64,000 bases of DNA from Amycolatopsis coloradensis (GCF_001953865.1 NZ_MQUQ01000015.1:604026-668025), one strand, 5' to 3'; positions 8,887-16,798 are shown, counted from the first letter of the stretch. Numbers and translations: made by a program. The notes: generated by a model from the sequence alone, not told the origin.

Positions 8887-9635
8887 TGGTCGAGGCTCGC
8901 CCGCAACGCGGCGACCTTCTGTGCCAGCAACGTGGGTTCGCCGGGCAGGACGGTGATGTACCGGTTCCGGGGCGAACCGGTCACGTGCATGGCCACCCGT
9001 CCTGCGTCGAGGTCGAGGTATGTCAGGCCGTCGACGGCCTCGGCGCGCCTTCCCCCGTCAGGGCGTTTGGCCGCGGCGAAGAACCCGACGCCGAAGTACG
9101 GCTGGTCGAAGACCTCGTCCAAACGACGCGCGTCCCGGCTTCGTGACTCGGGTTCGTCGTAGAGGTCGTTCCCGGCGTCGAGCTTGAAGTCGTCCTGGGG
9201 CAACGAGAACGGAGCGAACCGCGCCGGCGGATACTCGGGCAGGTTCATCACGAGGGCCGCCGCGCGGTCGGTGGTCCGCACGCCCTTCAGCCACACTCTG
9301 CTTCCCTCGCAGATCGCGGTCACCGCGGCACGCCCGCGGACGGCGACGAGCACGCCGTACTGCTCGGTTTCCGTCCGCACGGTCGCGTAGTACTCGGTGT
9401 TCGGCCGGTCGAGTACGTGCAGGACGTCCTCGAAGTCGCTGGTCAACCGCTTGCCCTCGGTGAACCCGAGCCCGCCGAGCTCCTCGAACGCCGCCCGGTC
9501 TTCGCCGTTTCGCGACGACGGCGGGATGTAGCGCAGGCCGCCCGCGAAGATCAGATGCGGATCTCCGCAACCGGCGTGACGGAACGCGGTCAACAACGTG
9601 TCGAGCGTGATCTCGACCGGGCGCGCGAGCACCAC
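8883..9635 (-). CDS. EspG-like ESX secretion chaperone
   Basis: This 250-residue protein is of the EspG family, cytosolic chaperones that bind PPE proteins before type VII secretion. Supporting features are the N-terminal ITLDTLLTAFRHAG segment, the alternating strand pattern through the middle (TVRTETEQYGVLVAVRG), and the typical C-terminal YFGVGFFAAAKR stretch ahead of a final strand that ends in a short helix. The GTG start at 9635 is set by GGGGAGGGA upstream. It lies 28 bases after the stop of the PPE-like gene, in the same operon, which fits a chaperone-client pair. Confidence 0.85.
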   Translation of the reverse strand: MVLARPVEITLDTLLTAFRHAGCGDPHLIFAGGLRYIPPSSRNGEDRAAFEELGGLGFTEGKRLTSDFEDVLHVLDRPNTEYYATVRTETEQYGVLVAVRGRAAVTAICEGSRVWLKGVRTTDRAAALVMNLPEYPPARFAPFSLPQDDFKLDAGNDLYDEPESRSRDARRLDEVFDQPYFGVGFFAAAKRPDGGRRAEAVDGLTYLDLDAGRVAMHVTGSPRNRYITVLPGEPTLLAQKVAALRASLDH

Positions 9636-9663
9636 GTGTCTCCCTCCCCTGGGAACTGTGGCG

Positions 9664-10974
9664 CTAGCTCTTCTTCTCGCCGATCACCGGCGGCGTCGGC
9701 TTCTCGGTGTAGCCGCCGAAGGTCTCGTCCGGATCCGGGTTCTGGAGGTACGCAGGGGCCTTCTTCTCCTTGTCCTCCTCGCCTTTCCCACGGCCGGCGC
9801 CAGGCGCCATCGGCATCCCGTTCGCGCCGCCACGACCGGCGGCACCCGCCGTTCCCGCCGTGCCACGGCCACCGACACCTTCACCTGGCGTCCCTGCGCC
9901 GCTTCGGCCACCCATCCCGGGCTGCCCGGAACCGCCGGGGCCTCCGGGAACACCGCCTCGGAACCCGCCGCCGGGCACGCCGGGCGATTTGCCGCCGGTT
10001 CCCGGGCTGGCGAGACCGGGGCCGTTCGGTCCGCTTGTTCCCGGGCCGAACGGGCCGTACCCAGGTGGGAGCGTGCCGGGCGGGTTGTAGCCGGTGGGCG
10101 GCCTGCCGTTGGGCCCGAAGTCGAGGTTCGCCGCCGGCGGTACGACCGGCGTGGTCTGGGGTGGCGTGTACGAGGTCGCGCGTGTGCCGTCGTCGGGCTG
10201 CTGGTGCTGTGTGCCCGGGTCCTGCTGGTACTGGCCCGGCTGGGGGCCTTGCCCGGGCTGCGGGCCGCTGTCGGCGGGGCCGCCCTGGCCAGGCTCCGGC
10301 GCATAGGCGCCCGGCCCGTTCGGTCCGCTGGGCCCGTTCGGCCCACTCGTGCCGCGATAGGGCTCGCCGATGCCGGGATCGCGCCCGTCCGCGCCGTCGC
10401 CGAATCCCTTGGCCGCCGGTTTCCCGGAGCCGCCGTCGTCCAGGGTGACACTGCCGCCAGGGTCGGTGAGCTGCGCGTACTGGGCAGGCAGCTCGTCGCC
10501 GTTCGAAGTGCTGGCCGAGTGGTAGGTCGCGAAGGTGTCGATGTTGTGCTGGCTGTCGGCCTGGTAGCCCTTGAGCTTGTCGAAGTAGCCGACAGGCTTG
10601 CCTGCCATCAGGTCGAGCGCGTCCTGAGCTGTGGGCTGGGGCTGCTCCGGCGGCACCGGCTTGACCGAGTTCTTCGCCGACCCGAACGCATCCATCTGCG
10701 AGGTGATGGCGCTCTGGGCGCGGGCGAGGTGCATGGCGTCGTCCATCGACGCCTCGACGAGCGGCTTGGTCGCGTCCACGGCCGCGTTGCTAGCCCCGCC
10801 CTGCCAACCTGCGGTCGTCCTCTGGCTGAGCGCCGTGATCCGCTGCATGCGCTCGTGGTGCCGTTTGGTCAGGTTGTAGGCGCCTTGCTGCGCGTCGGAG
10901 AGCGAGCCGGTGCCTTCGCCTCCGGTGACCTGCTCGTAAATCTGGGCGGCGGTGAGCGGTCCTTCGGCGACCAT
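9664..10974 (-). CDS. PPE-like ESX substrate with Gly/Pro-rich tail
   Basis: This is a 436-residue protein. Residues 1 to about 170 are helical and PPE-like, with a W-G turn (GWQGGAS) between helices. From about residue 190 it becomes very rich in Gly, Pro and Gln, with many PNGP-type repeats, and it ends with a conserved-looking YLQNPDPDETFGG segment. I set the start at 10974 because this ATG overlaps the upstream stop by one base (TGATG) and upstream codons read into the lipoprotein gene. No Sec signal is visible, in keeping with type VII export. The EspG-like gene immediately downstream is its likely chaperone. The low-complexity tail may act in the cell wall. Confidence 0.8.
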   Translation of the reverse strand: MVAEGPLTAAQIYEQVTGGEGTGSLSDAQQGAYNLTKRHHERMQRITALSQRTTAGWQGGASNAAVDATKPLVEASMDDAMHLARAQSAITSQMDAFGSAKNSVKPVPPEQPQPTAQDALDLMAGKPVGYFDKLKGYQADSQHNIDTFATYHSASTSNGDELPAQYAQLTDPGGSVTLDDGGSGKPAAKGFGDGADGRDPGIGEPYRGTSGPNGPSGPNGPGAYAPEPGQGGPADSGPQPGQGPQPGQYQQDPGTQHQQPDDGTRATSYTPPQTTPVVPPAANLDFGPNGRPPTGYNPPGTLPPGYGPFGPGTSGPNGPGLASPGTGGKSPGVPGGGFRGGVPGGPGGSGQPGMGGRSGAGTPGEGVGGRGTAGTAGAAGRGGANGMPMAPGAGRGKGEEDKEKKAPAYLQNPDPDETFGGYTEKPTPPVIGEKKS

Positions 10975-11597
10975 CAGTTGCCTCCGCGGATGGTGGTCAG
11001 GACTCTGATCGCAGCTTCGCGGGCTGCGTCGCAGGGGTCCTTCTTGCCGATGTTGGCTTCGGACAGTTCGGCGACGATGCCGACGGTTTCGGTGTCGCTC
11101 GCCCCTAGCGCAACCGAGCACTTGCCTGAAGGGCGTTCGTCTTTCGTGCCGTAGGCGGTCAGGGGGTGGCCGTCAACAGGCGCGAGCGGTTCGACAAGTT
11201 TGTAAGCCCCGCCCTTCGCTTTGTAGACACTTGCTGTGCCCCCATCTGGGGTCCTGCCGAAGATCACGTCTACCAACGGGCGAGAGGTCGCCGGAATGGA
11301 CCACATGCAAGAAGGCCCTGCTGCACCGTCCATGCTCTCCTTGGGGGATGCGCCGGACCCAAGAAGTTCTCCAGCCTGTTTTTCGGTGAGAGCGTTGCAG
11401 GGTGCTCGCTTGACCTGGGTCAGGGTTAGGGGAGTGGCTACTTTGGGGACGTCTGGACCAGGCGCCTGATCAGACGAGCTTGATGGGCTTGGACTCGCTC
11501 CGCCGCTCGTGGGCGTAGGGGTGCCGTTGGTGGTCGGGGGCGAGCACGCGGAGAGCGCTAGCGCGGTGGCACCGATGAGGAGTATGGAGCGTCGCAT
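10974..11597 (-). CDS. DUF3558-type lipoprotein
   Basis: This 207-residue lipoprotein has the lipobox LSAC with Cys18. A Ser/Thr/Pro-rich spacer (about residues 19-50) leads into a DUF3558-like domain. Diagnostic features are a paired-cysteine layout (APCNALTEKQAGELLG, GPSCMWS, GKCSVAL, DPCDAARE) with spacing like other family members. The function is unknown; the family is frequent next to ESX genes in Pseudonocardiaceae. The ATG overlaps the stop of the upstream gene (TGATG), and its own stop overlaps the PPE-like start, so the three genes are translationally coupled. Confidence 0.85.
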   Translation of the reverse strand: MRRSILLIGATALALSACSPPTTNGTPTPTSGGASPSPSSSSDQAPGPDVPKVATPLTLTQVKRAPCNALTEKQAGELLGSGASPKESMDGAAGPSCMWSIPATSRPLVDVIFGRTPDGGTASVYKAKGGAYKLVEPLAPVDGHPLTAYGTKDERPSGKCSVALGASDTETVGIVAELSEANIGKKDPCDAAREAAIRVLTTIRGGN

Positions 11598-12019
11598 CAG
11601 AGGATGCCCTTCGGCTGTTGATCGATGACTGCGGCGGCGTGTTCTTCCGCGGTGGCGTATTTGCCGAGCGCGGTCACGTACTTGTTCGCCATGTTCTCGC
11701 AGTAGGCGATGCGCAGATTCAGGGCGTCCGTGAGGGCTGTGCCGGAATGCCGGGTGACGTTGGCGTTGTTCCCGCTGGCGTACTCCTGTCCTGGGGGCTT
11801 CGCCTTTGCCAGGTACTCCGCTTGATTCAGGTCGACTTTGTACTCCTTGGCCAGTTCATGCCACTCCGCCGCAAGTTCGTGAAGGGTCGCCTCGTCGTAC
11901 TTGAACCCCGCGCCCTCCGCGACCGGAGCCCCATAGGAGCCGCCGGTCGGTGGGGCCTTGCAGATCGAGTCCGGGTTGAACCCCGGTTGGTAAACAGGTG
12001 CTCCCTCAGGCATGGCCAT
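11597..12019 (-). CDS. Small helical ESX-associated protein, first gene of the leftward operon
   Basis: This 140-residue protein has a disordered N-terminus, then a predicted helical hairpin from about residue 40 (LHELAAEWHELAKEYKVDLNQ and a second long helix through NLRIAYCENMANKYVTALGKYATAEE). This resembles ESX small partners, although WXG is not evident. ATG 12019 is favoured by AGGGGT just upstream; a second in-frame ATG at 12013 is possible. It heads the operon leading to the DUF3558 lipoprotein, the PPE-like protein and the EspG-like chaperone. A role as heterodimer partner of the PPE-like protein is inferred. Confidence 0.72.
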   Translation of the reverse strand: MAMPEGAPVYQPGFNPDSICKAPPTGGSYGAPVAEGAGFKYDEATLHELAAEWHELAKEYKVDLNQAEYLAKAKPPGQEYASGNNANVTRHSGTALTDALNLRIAYCENMANKYVTALGKYATAEEHAAAVIDQQPKGIL

Positions 12020-12318
12020 GCACCCCTGGCACCGCGAATCGATCCCCGCTGAATGGGCGAGCCCGCCCCGAAGTCACCGTCGTCATGCGCCCCTCCCGTG
12101 GCTACAAGGCGCGTCTCCCCGATGCACCCTGCGTAATCCGACGCCGGGAAGATTACCAGGGTTCCCGAGGCGCGGAACCCGTCTGCATAAAGTCCCGCTC
12201 CCCGCTGAATGGCGTCAGCGACTCTGGTAACTATCCGTGAAAACCGTTCGTGTGAATGCGACTCGGGGAACAGGGTTCTACCTGGTAGTCGACACGCTGA
12301 CTTTGCATACTCTGCGTA
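12020..12318. promoter_or_regulatory. Divergent intergenic region with a repeated 14-base motif
   Basis: This 299-base region separates the leftward ESX-type operon from a rightward lipoprotein gene and must hold both promoters. The 14-base sequence TCCCCGCTGAATGG occurs twice on the plus strand (12043-12056 and 12199-12212). No convincing small gene is present. The two copies could be regulator-binding sites; this is an inference from the exact repetition in a non-coding stretch. Confidence 0.45.
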
Positions 12319-13467
12319 ATGAAGTTCCGAAGAGTGATTCTTGGCGCAGTGCTCATCGGCCTGGTAGCGGCGTGTACGGATTCCGTGGATACACCCCCGC
12401 CGCGACCACAGTTTCCGAAATGGCACCCGCAACAACCGCGTCCCGCCGATCGTGACGAACAGGCTGTCGGTGCCGCGCTGACCGCCCTCGATTTCTGCGA
12501 GCTGATCGACCTTGCGGCCTATGACCGCAGAAAGGCTGGCGACACACGGCCCGTCACGCGCGAACCCAAGGTGAGGGACGGCAGGAAGACGTGCACGCTC
12601 CTCCGCGACGGCTACGAAGCCCTCGTCTACGTCCAGGACATGGATCCGAGTCACGCGTGGCTCCGGAACGACGGCGCCGTGGTTGACCTCGGTGGTGTCA
12701 AGGCCTACCAGGTCGAAACCCGTCGCGACGGCGGTGTCAGCGGCTGCGCGATCACTGTCCCGGTCAGCTTTCAGCGCGCGATCGGTTTTGAACTTGGGCC
12801 CCAGAGCCGGAGCAAAGACTGCGGACTCCTTCGCGATTTCGCCACCGCCGGCGCCGCGAAGCTCTCTCGCGATCTCGTCTACCCACCGGACGGTCAGGAC
12901 AGCGGTCGCGTCGGCGCCTGCGCGGACTGGGTATCCACCAGCAAGGGCGAGAACTGCGACCCGGCCGTCGACGCACAGGTGCCCACAGGTGCCGAGCTGG
13001 TCCTCGCTGCCGGGGCGGCCGATCCGAACGTCGAATGCGCGGTGTTCCGCGAGGCGGTCAAGAAGACCTTCGGCCCGGGCTTCGAACCGATCGCCACACC
13101 GGGCTCCTGCTACTTCGTCGAACCACAGCACCGGCTCCAGATCGAGGCCGGGGCCACTGCGAACGGCGGCGCGCCGGGGCAGTGGCTCGCGGATCCGAAC
13201 AAGACCTACAAGGACCATCACCAGACATCGTTCAGCGGCAATCCGGGTGTCACGTTCCGCTCGACGGACGACCGCGAGTTCTCTCTCTACGTTTCGCCGC
13301 TTGGGAGCTTGGACGCTGTAGGGCACGTCCGGCTGACGATCACACCTGAACGGGAACGCGGGATCGACGACTGGGACCGGTCGAAGGCGGTCACCGCCGT
13401 GGACGTCGCCAAGGCACGGGCTGTGATGGAACTGGCGATGGCGACCCACTTTCGGACGGCCAGGTGA
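12319..13467 (+). CDS. Lipoprotein with two DUF3558-like halves
   Basis: This 382-residue lipoprotein has the lipobox LVAAC at Cys19. The mature part has two successive cysteine-paired halves: DFCELIDL followed by KTCTLL in the first, and VECAVFREAV followed by GSCYFV in the second. Each resembles the DUF3558-like layout, so a tandem duplication is plausible. It is transcribed away from the ESX-type operon and shares its intergenic region, and a related lipoprotein sits in that operon. The function is unknown. Confidence 0.75.
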   Translation: MKFRRVILGAVLIGLVAACTDSVDTPPPRPQFPKWHPQQPRPADRDEQAVGAALTALDFCELIDLAAYDRRKAGDTRPVTREPKVRDGRKTCTLLRDGYEALVYVQDMDPSHAWLRNDGAVVDLGGVKAYQVETRRDGGVSGCAITVPVSFQRAIGFELGPQSRSKDCGLLRDFATAGAAKLSRDLVYPPDGQDSGRVGACADWVSTSKGENCDPAVDAQVPTGAELVLAAGAADPNVECAVFREAVKKTFGPGFEPIATPGSCYFVEPQHRLQIEAGATANGGAPGQWLADPNKTYKDHHQTSFSGNPGVTFRSTDDREFSLYVSPLGSLDAVGHVRLTITPERERGIDDWDRSKAVTAVDVAKARAVMELAMATHFRTAR

Positions 13468-13493
13468 CGTCCGCGCCGTCGTAAGCTTCCTCC

Positions 13494-14681
13494 ATGTACA
13501 TCGAGCGGGTCCGGTTGGAGAACATCCGCGGCTTCAGCGGTGCCCGCACCGTGGACCTCCGGTTGCCCGGCCCCGGCTGGGTGGTGCTCGCCGGGCGCAA
13601 CGGTTCGGGCAAGACGTCGCTGCTGCGTGCCATCGCGGTCGCGGCGGCGCCGGACGTGGCCTGGGGGCTGCTGTCGGACGCCGGGAGCTGGATCTCGATG
13701 GACCAGACGTCCGGGTCCATCGAGCTGTCGGTGATGCGCGAGGAGGGCCCGGCGCCGGTCGAGGTCCGCTGGCTCGACTCCGGTCTGCTGCCGATCTCCG
13801 GGCTCCCGCCGGGCCAGCCGTTCTGCGCGGCCTACGGGCCCTTCCGGCGGCTCGCGGGCGGCAGCGGCGAGGCCGAGTCGTGGATGCGTGGCGCGGGGTC
13901 GCTGGCGCGGATGGCCAGCCTGTTCCACGAGGACGCTTCGCTCGCCGAGGGTGTCACCTGGCTGATCAACCAGCATCTCCGTGCCTTGGAAGGAAAAGCG
14001 GGCGCTCGTGAGCTGAAGGACGCGGCGCTGGAGATTCTCGGCGATGGCCTCCTGCCCGGCGGTTACCGGATCAGGGACGTCGATTCGGACGGGCTCTGGG
14101 TCGAATACCGGGGCGACCGGTTCCCGCTGCGCGAGATGAGTGACGGCTACCGCACGGTGACCGCGCTCGTGGTCGACCTGCTCAAACAACTCGACGGCGC
14201 GGGCCTCGATCACCAGAGTCCCGGTGTCGTGATCATCGACGAGGTGGACGCGCATCTCCACGTGTCGTGGCAGAAACGCATGGGCCCGTGGTTCAAGGCG
14301 CATTTCCCGCGGATCCAGTTCATCGTCACCACGCACAGCCCCTACGTCTGCCAGGCCGCCGATCCCGGCGGGCTCATCCGGCTTTCCGGACCGGACGAGG
14401 AAGTCCCGCCGCGGGTGGTCTCGGAGGAGCTGTACGAACGGGTTGTGTTCGGCACGGGGGACGACGCCGTGCTCTCCGACCTCTTCGGCCTGGACACGCC
14501 CTATTCGCCGCAGGCGGTCGAACTGCGGGAACACCTCGCCGAGCTCGAATTCCAGGTGGCTTCCGGGCGGGCGGACGCGAACGGTGTCCGGGAATGGGAA
14601 CGCCTCCGGGACATGCTGAGCAGTTCGCCGCCGAGCCGGGTGGACGAGGTGGCCAGGCGGTTCGAGGCCGACGATCGGTGA
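13494..14681 (+). CDS. AAA ATPase of a Septu-like (PtuA-like) defence module
   Basis: This 395-residue ABC/SMC-type ATPase has Walker A GRNGSGKT at residues 34-41, a signature-like MSDGYR around Ser216, Walker B IIDE with Asp249-Glu250, and a switch His281 in TTHSP. The coiled-coil insertion is short, so it is a compact AAA_21/OLD-like ATPase rather than a full SMC. It overlaps the downstream HNH nuclease gene by 4 bases (GTGA). An ATPase of this kind translationally coupled to an HNH protein is the architecture of Septu, where PtuA binds nucleotide and PtuB cuts DNA. PtuA proteins are typically somewhat longer, so a Septu relative is the safest call. Confidence 0.82.
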   Translation: MYIERVRLENIRGFSGARTVDLRLPGPGWVVLAGRNGSGKTSLLRAIAVAAAPDVAWGLLSDAGSWISMDQTSGSIELSVMREEGPAPVEVRWLDSGLLPISGLPPGQPFCAAYGPFRRLAGGSGEAESWMRGAGSLARMASLFHEDASLAEGVTWLINQHLRALEGKAGARELKDAALEILGDGLLPGGYRIRDVDSDGLWVEYRGDRFPLREMSDGYRTVTALVVDLLKQLDGAGLDHQSPGVVIIDEVDAHLHVSWQKRMGPWFKAHFPRIQFIVTTHSPYVCQAADPGGLIRLSGPDEEVPPRVVSEELYERVVFGTGDDAVLSDLFGLDTPYSPQAVELREHLAELEFQVASGRADANGVREWERLRDMLSSSPPSRVDEVARRFEADDR

Positions 14682-15418
14682 TCGGGATCCGCCGGATCGC
14701 GCTGCCGGGGCGGGTGGTGGCCGACCTCGAAGACCTGACAGCGCGGATCCCGCCGGGTGACAGCAAAGAAGCGCGAAGGCTCTGGCGGGTTTCCCGTGCC
14801 GTACGGCGCTCTTTGCGGGCGGGACTGGACGCCATGGCCGCCGGCCGCGGGTACTGCATGTACTGCGGTGACGGCCTCGGGTCCACTGTGGACCATTTCG
14901 AGCCGATCGCGCGGAATCCGGGGCGCGCGTTCGACTGGCTCAATCACGTGCTCGCGTGCGAGTACTGCAACAGCCACCACAAACGCGACCTGTTCCCCGT
15001 CGACGACGACGGCAACAGCCTGCTGATCGATCCGACCGCCGAAGACCCGCTGGAGCACCTGTTCCTGGTGCTGTCGATCGGGACTTACCGTGCGCTGACG
15101 GAAAAGGGCGAGCAGACGATCAAGGTGTGCGGCCTGAACCGCGCGCAACTGGCTCGCGGGCGCGAAACGGCGGTCAACCAGGTGAGCGCGCTCGTCACCG
15201 GGTGGTGGACCGCGCGCGAACTGGGCGACGACGTGAAGCGGCGCGCGATGGCCTGGACCCTGCTCGACCAGCCGCACGCCGACGTCCTCCACTCGATGCT
15301 CCGGCAGGCGGGGATGCCGGGGGCCCGCGCCGTGTTCCGCAAGGACGACGAGCTCATCGACCTGCTGCGCGCCCCGGAACTCGCCGAAGACCTTCAGCTC
15401 TCCGGCGGCGTGGTGTAG
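14678..15418 (+). CDS. HNH endonuclease of a Septu-like (PtuB-like) defence module
   Basis: This 246-residue protein has a zinc-ribbon HNH core: CMYC at 60-63, the catalytic-type VDHFEP with His73, Asn89, and CEYCN at 94-98 followed by HHKRD. The GTG start at 14678 overlaps the ATPase stop in GTGA. The two cysteine pairs flanking DH are the same order as in PtuB and in retron-associated HNH proteins. The C-terminal half (residues 130-246) is helical and would be the ATPase-binding part. It is expected to nick or cut invading DNA, or host tRNA/DNA upon phage sensing; activity is inferred. Its 3' end overlaps the convergent SRPBCC gene by 25 bases. Confidence 0.82.
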   Translation: MIGIRRIALPGRVVADLEDLTARIPPGDSKEARRLWRVSRAVRRSLRAGLDAMAAGRGYCMYCGDGLGSTVDHFEPIARNPGRAFDWLNHVLACEYCNSHHKRDLFPVDDDGNSLLIDPTAEDPLEHLFLVLSIGTYRALTEKGEQTIKVCGLNRAQLARGRETAVNQVSALVTGWWTARELGDDVKRRAMAWTLLDQPHADVLHSMLRQAGMPGARAVFRKDDELIDLLRAPELAEDLQLSGGVV

Positions 15419-16029
15419 GCGGCGAGGGTCGCGTCGGCGCGGGTGCGGGCGGTGGCCGCGTCGGTCCCGCTGGCGACGTCGGCCTCGTACCAGGCCTCGT
15501 TGCTCAGCCTCATGAACCGGACGCCGTCTTCGCTCACCATCCAGGCCATGGCGGCCTCGGGGTCGTTGGTCTCACCGGATTCGAGGTGCAGCGCGAGGCC
15601 GTGCAGCATCATGTCCCAGCCGATGCCGACCGCGCCAGGGCCGAACCGCTTCCAGTGTTCGTTCGGGACGGCGGTGTGGTCGAGTTCGAACCGCGTGCGC
15701 CCGTCGGCTTCGGCGCTCAGCCGGACCTCGACCCAGCTGACGTCCCCGTCGTACTCCCAGGTCGCGGCGAAGCTCTTCGGGGGATCGCAGCGTTCGACCG
15801 TCCCGCCCGCGTTGCCTTCGAACTGGTACTTGCCGCCGACGCGCAGTTCGCCGCTGATCGGGAGGAACCAGCGCGGGATGCGTTCGGCGTTGGTGCAGGC
15901 GTCCCAGAGGTCGTCGAGGTCGGTGTCGTAGACCTGGCTGACGGTGGCCGTCACCGCCTCACCCGCTTCGATCACGCGGTTGCCCAGCTTGCGCTGGACG
16001 GAGTTGATGTGGCTGGTCACGTCGACCAT
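15394..16029 (-). CDS. SRPBCC/AHSA1-domain protein
   Basis: This 211-residue START-like protein of the Aha1/CalC (activator of Hsp90 ATPase homologue) superfamily has a hydrophobic ligand cavity. Typical features are the N-terminal strand ending in DLWDACTNAERIPRWFLP, the GGKYQF strand and the WVEVRLS strand. I set the start at ATG 16029 because GAGGAGGG lies 6 bases upstream. In related organisms this type is usually next to an ArsR regulator gene; none is here, but a 10-base AT-rich palindrome lies at 16074-16083 in the promoter. The biological ligand is unknown. Confidence 0.88.
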   Translation of the reverse strand: MVDVTSHINSVQRKLGNRVIEAGEAVTATVSQVYDTDLDDLWDACTNAERIPRWFLPISGELRVGGKYQFEGNAGGTVERCDPPKSFAATWEYDGDVSWVEVRLSAEADGRTRFELDHTAVPNEHWKRFGPGAVGIGWDMMLHGLALHLESGETNDPEAAMAWMVSEDGVRFMRLSNEAWYEADVASGTDAATARTRADATLAAYTTPPES

Positions 16030-16073
16030 GGGTGCCCTCCTCGGCTCGGATGCGGCCAAGATATCAGCGTAGA

Positions 16074-16083
16074 CTTATATAAG
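16074..16083 (-). promoter_or_regulatory. AT-rich palindrome in the SRPBCC promoter
   Basis: The perfect 10-base palindrome CTTATATAAG stands out in this GC-rich DNA and lies 45 bases upstream of the SRPBCC start. It could be a -10 region embedded in an ArsR-type operator. No regulator gene is adjacent, so control would be in trans. Weakly supported beyond its base composition and symmetry. Confidence 0.45.
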
Positions 16084-16089
16084 CCAAGT

Positions 16090-16129
16090 GCAGAAGGGGC
16101 GCCCGGGATGGTTCGAGCGCCCCTTCTGC
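16090..16129 (-). terminator. Hairpin terminator of the small secreted-peptide gene
   Basis: A perfect 13-base-pair inverted repeat (arms 16090-16102 and 16117-16129, arm GCAGAAGGGGCGC) with a 14-base loop lies 12 bases downstream of the stop of the 54-residue minus-strand peptide gene. There is no T run. It separates that gene from the SRPBCC promoter. Confidence 0.72.
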
Positions 16130-16141
16130 CGGCGTGATGGT

Positions 16142-16306
16142 TCACGGGGTGGGAGAACAGGCCGCGCGCCCGACGACCACTTCACCGGTGATGCCGGAGG
16201 CGGGCGCGAACACGCCGTCCGGGTTGGCCGCGGAGACGGGTGTCACTCCGGCGGCGAGGCCCGCCACAAGCAGCGCACCGGCCCGGCCGGCGATGATGAT
16301 GCGCAT
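16142..16306 (-). CDS. Small secreted peptide (54 residues)
   Basis: This short gene reads ATG to TGA with a good Shine-Dalgarno (GAGGAAA, 4 bases before ATG). The 54-residue product begins MRIII and has an Arg at position 8. Residues 9-26 are hydrophobic and end in PVSA, followed by AN, a convincing Sec signal peptide with cleavage after about residue 26. The mature peptide is about 28 residues with a single Cys near the end (RAACSPTP). A hairpin terminator follows immediately. I do not recognise the family. The gene is smaller than usual annotation cut-offs but has start signal, export signal and terminator. Confidence 0.68.
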   Translation of the reverse strand: MRIIIAGRAGALLVAGLAAGVTPVSAANPDGVFAPASGITGEVVVGRAACSPTP

Positions 16307-16458
16307 GGGCTTTCCTCACGTGACGGAGGGCGAGCAGGGTCGGCCGTTCTTCCTTGTCCTCTCTATCTGTGTGTGGGATGCGACCGTTGCGTGCGTGACG
16401 GACGTTTCACTCGGCCGTGGATCATGGACACCCGTTGGATATTCAGGTTCGTATTCGG

Positions 16459-16472
16459 ATACAGATCTGTAT
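16459..16472 (+). promoter_or_regulatory. Palindromic operator candidate before the DUF6204 gene
   Basis: The 14-base perfect palindrome ATACAGATCTGTAT lies 10 bases before the ATG of the DUF6204 gene, in a locally AT-rich stretch. Its position overlaps the likely promoter or leader, and the symmetry fits a dimeric repressor such as a TetR or GntR type protein. No regulator gene is adjacent. Confidence 0.45.
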
Positions 16473-16482
16473 ATTCGAGCGC

Positions 16483-16788
16483 ATGCCGACCTATCGTGTC
16501 CTCGTCAACGGCAAGTTCGACCATCCCGACGCCGGCACCCGCGCCCGGCTCCTCGCCGAGTTGGACCAGCACCAGGCGATCGGGTTCACCGACGACGGCC
16601 TGCTCACCTACAGCGCGCACCTCGGCGCGTTCACCTTCCGGGTCACGCTGGTGGGCGAGGAGGAGCGCGACGTGCTCGAAGAGGCCGAACTGAAGGTGAT
16701 GGAACTGCTGGACGCCAAGGGCTACCCGTACCGTGACGTCGCGGGGAAGGCGACCTGCATGGACGACATCAAGATCCGGCGCCGCTGA
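16483..16788 (+). CDS. DUF6204 family protein
   Basis: This 101-residue protein starts MPTYRVLVNGKF and matches the pattern I know for DUF6204: an N-terminal strand, a helix (ARLLAELDQH), the FTDDGLLTYSAHLGAFTFRV beta segment and a C-terminal ending in DDIKIRRR. The function is unknown. I chose the ATG at 16483, since upstream codons run through the palindromic promoter region and encode a composition unlike the family. Its stop is 10 bases from the stop of the convergent metallopeptidase. Confidence 0.82.
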   Translation: MPTYRVLVNGKFDHPDAGTRARLLAELDQHQAIGFTDDGLLTYSAHLGAFTFRVTLVGEEERDVLEEAELKVMELLDAKGYPYRDVAGKATCMDDIKIRRR

Positions 16789-16798
16789 CCCCTGGTCT

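Noticed and set aside
16134..16736. Open reading frame on the plus strand across the small peptide gene and DUF6204 gene
   Set aside because: It has no recognisable domain and overlaps the better supported short peptide and DUF6204 genes, with low-complexity Arg/Pro in the later part.
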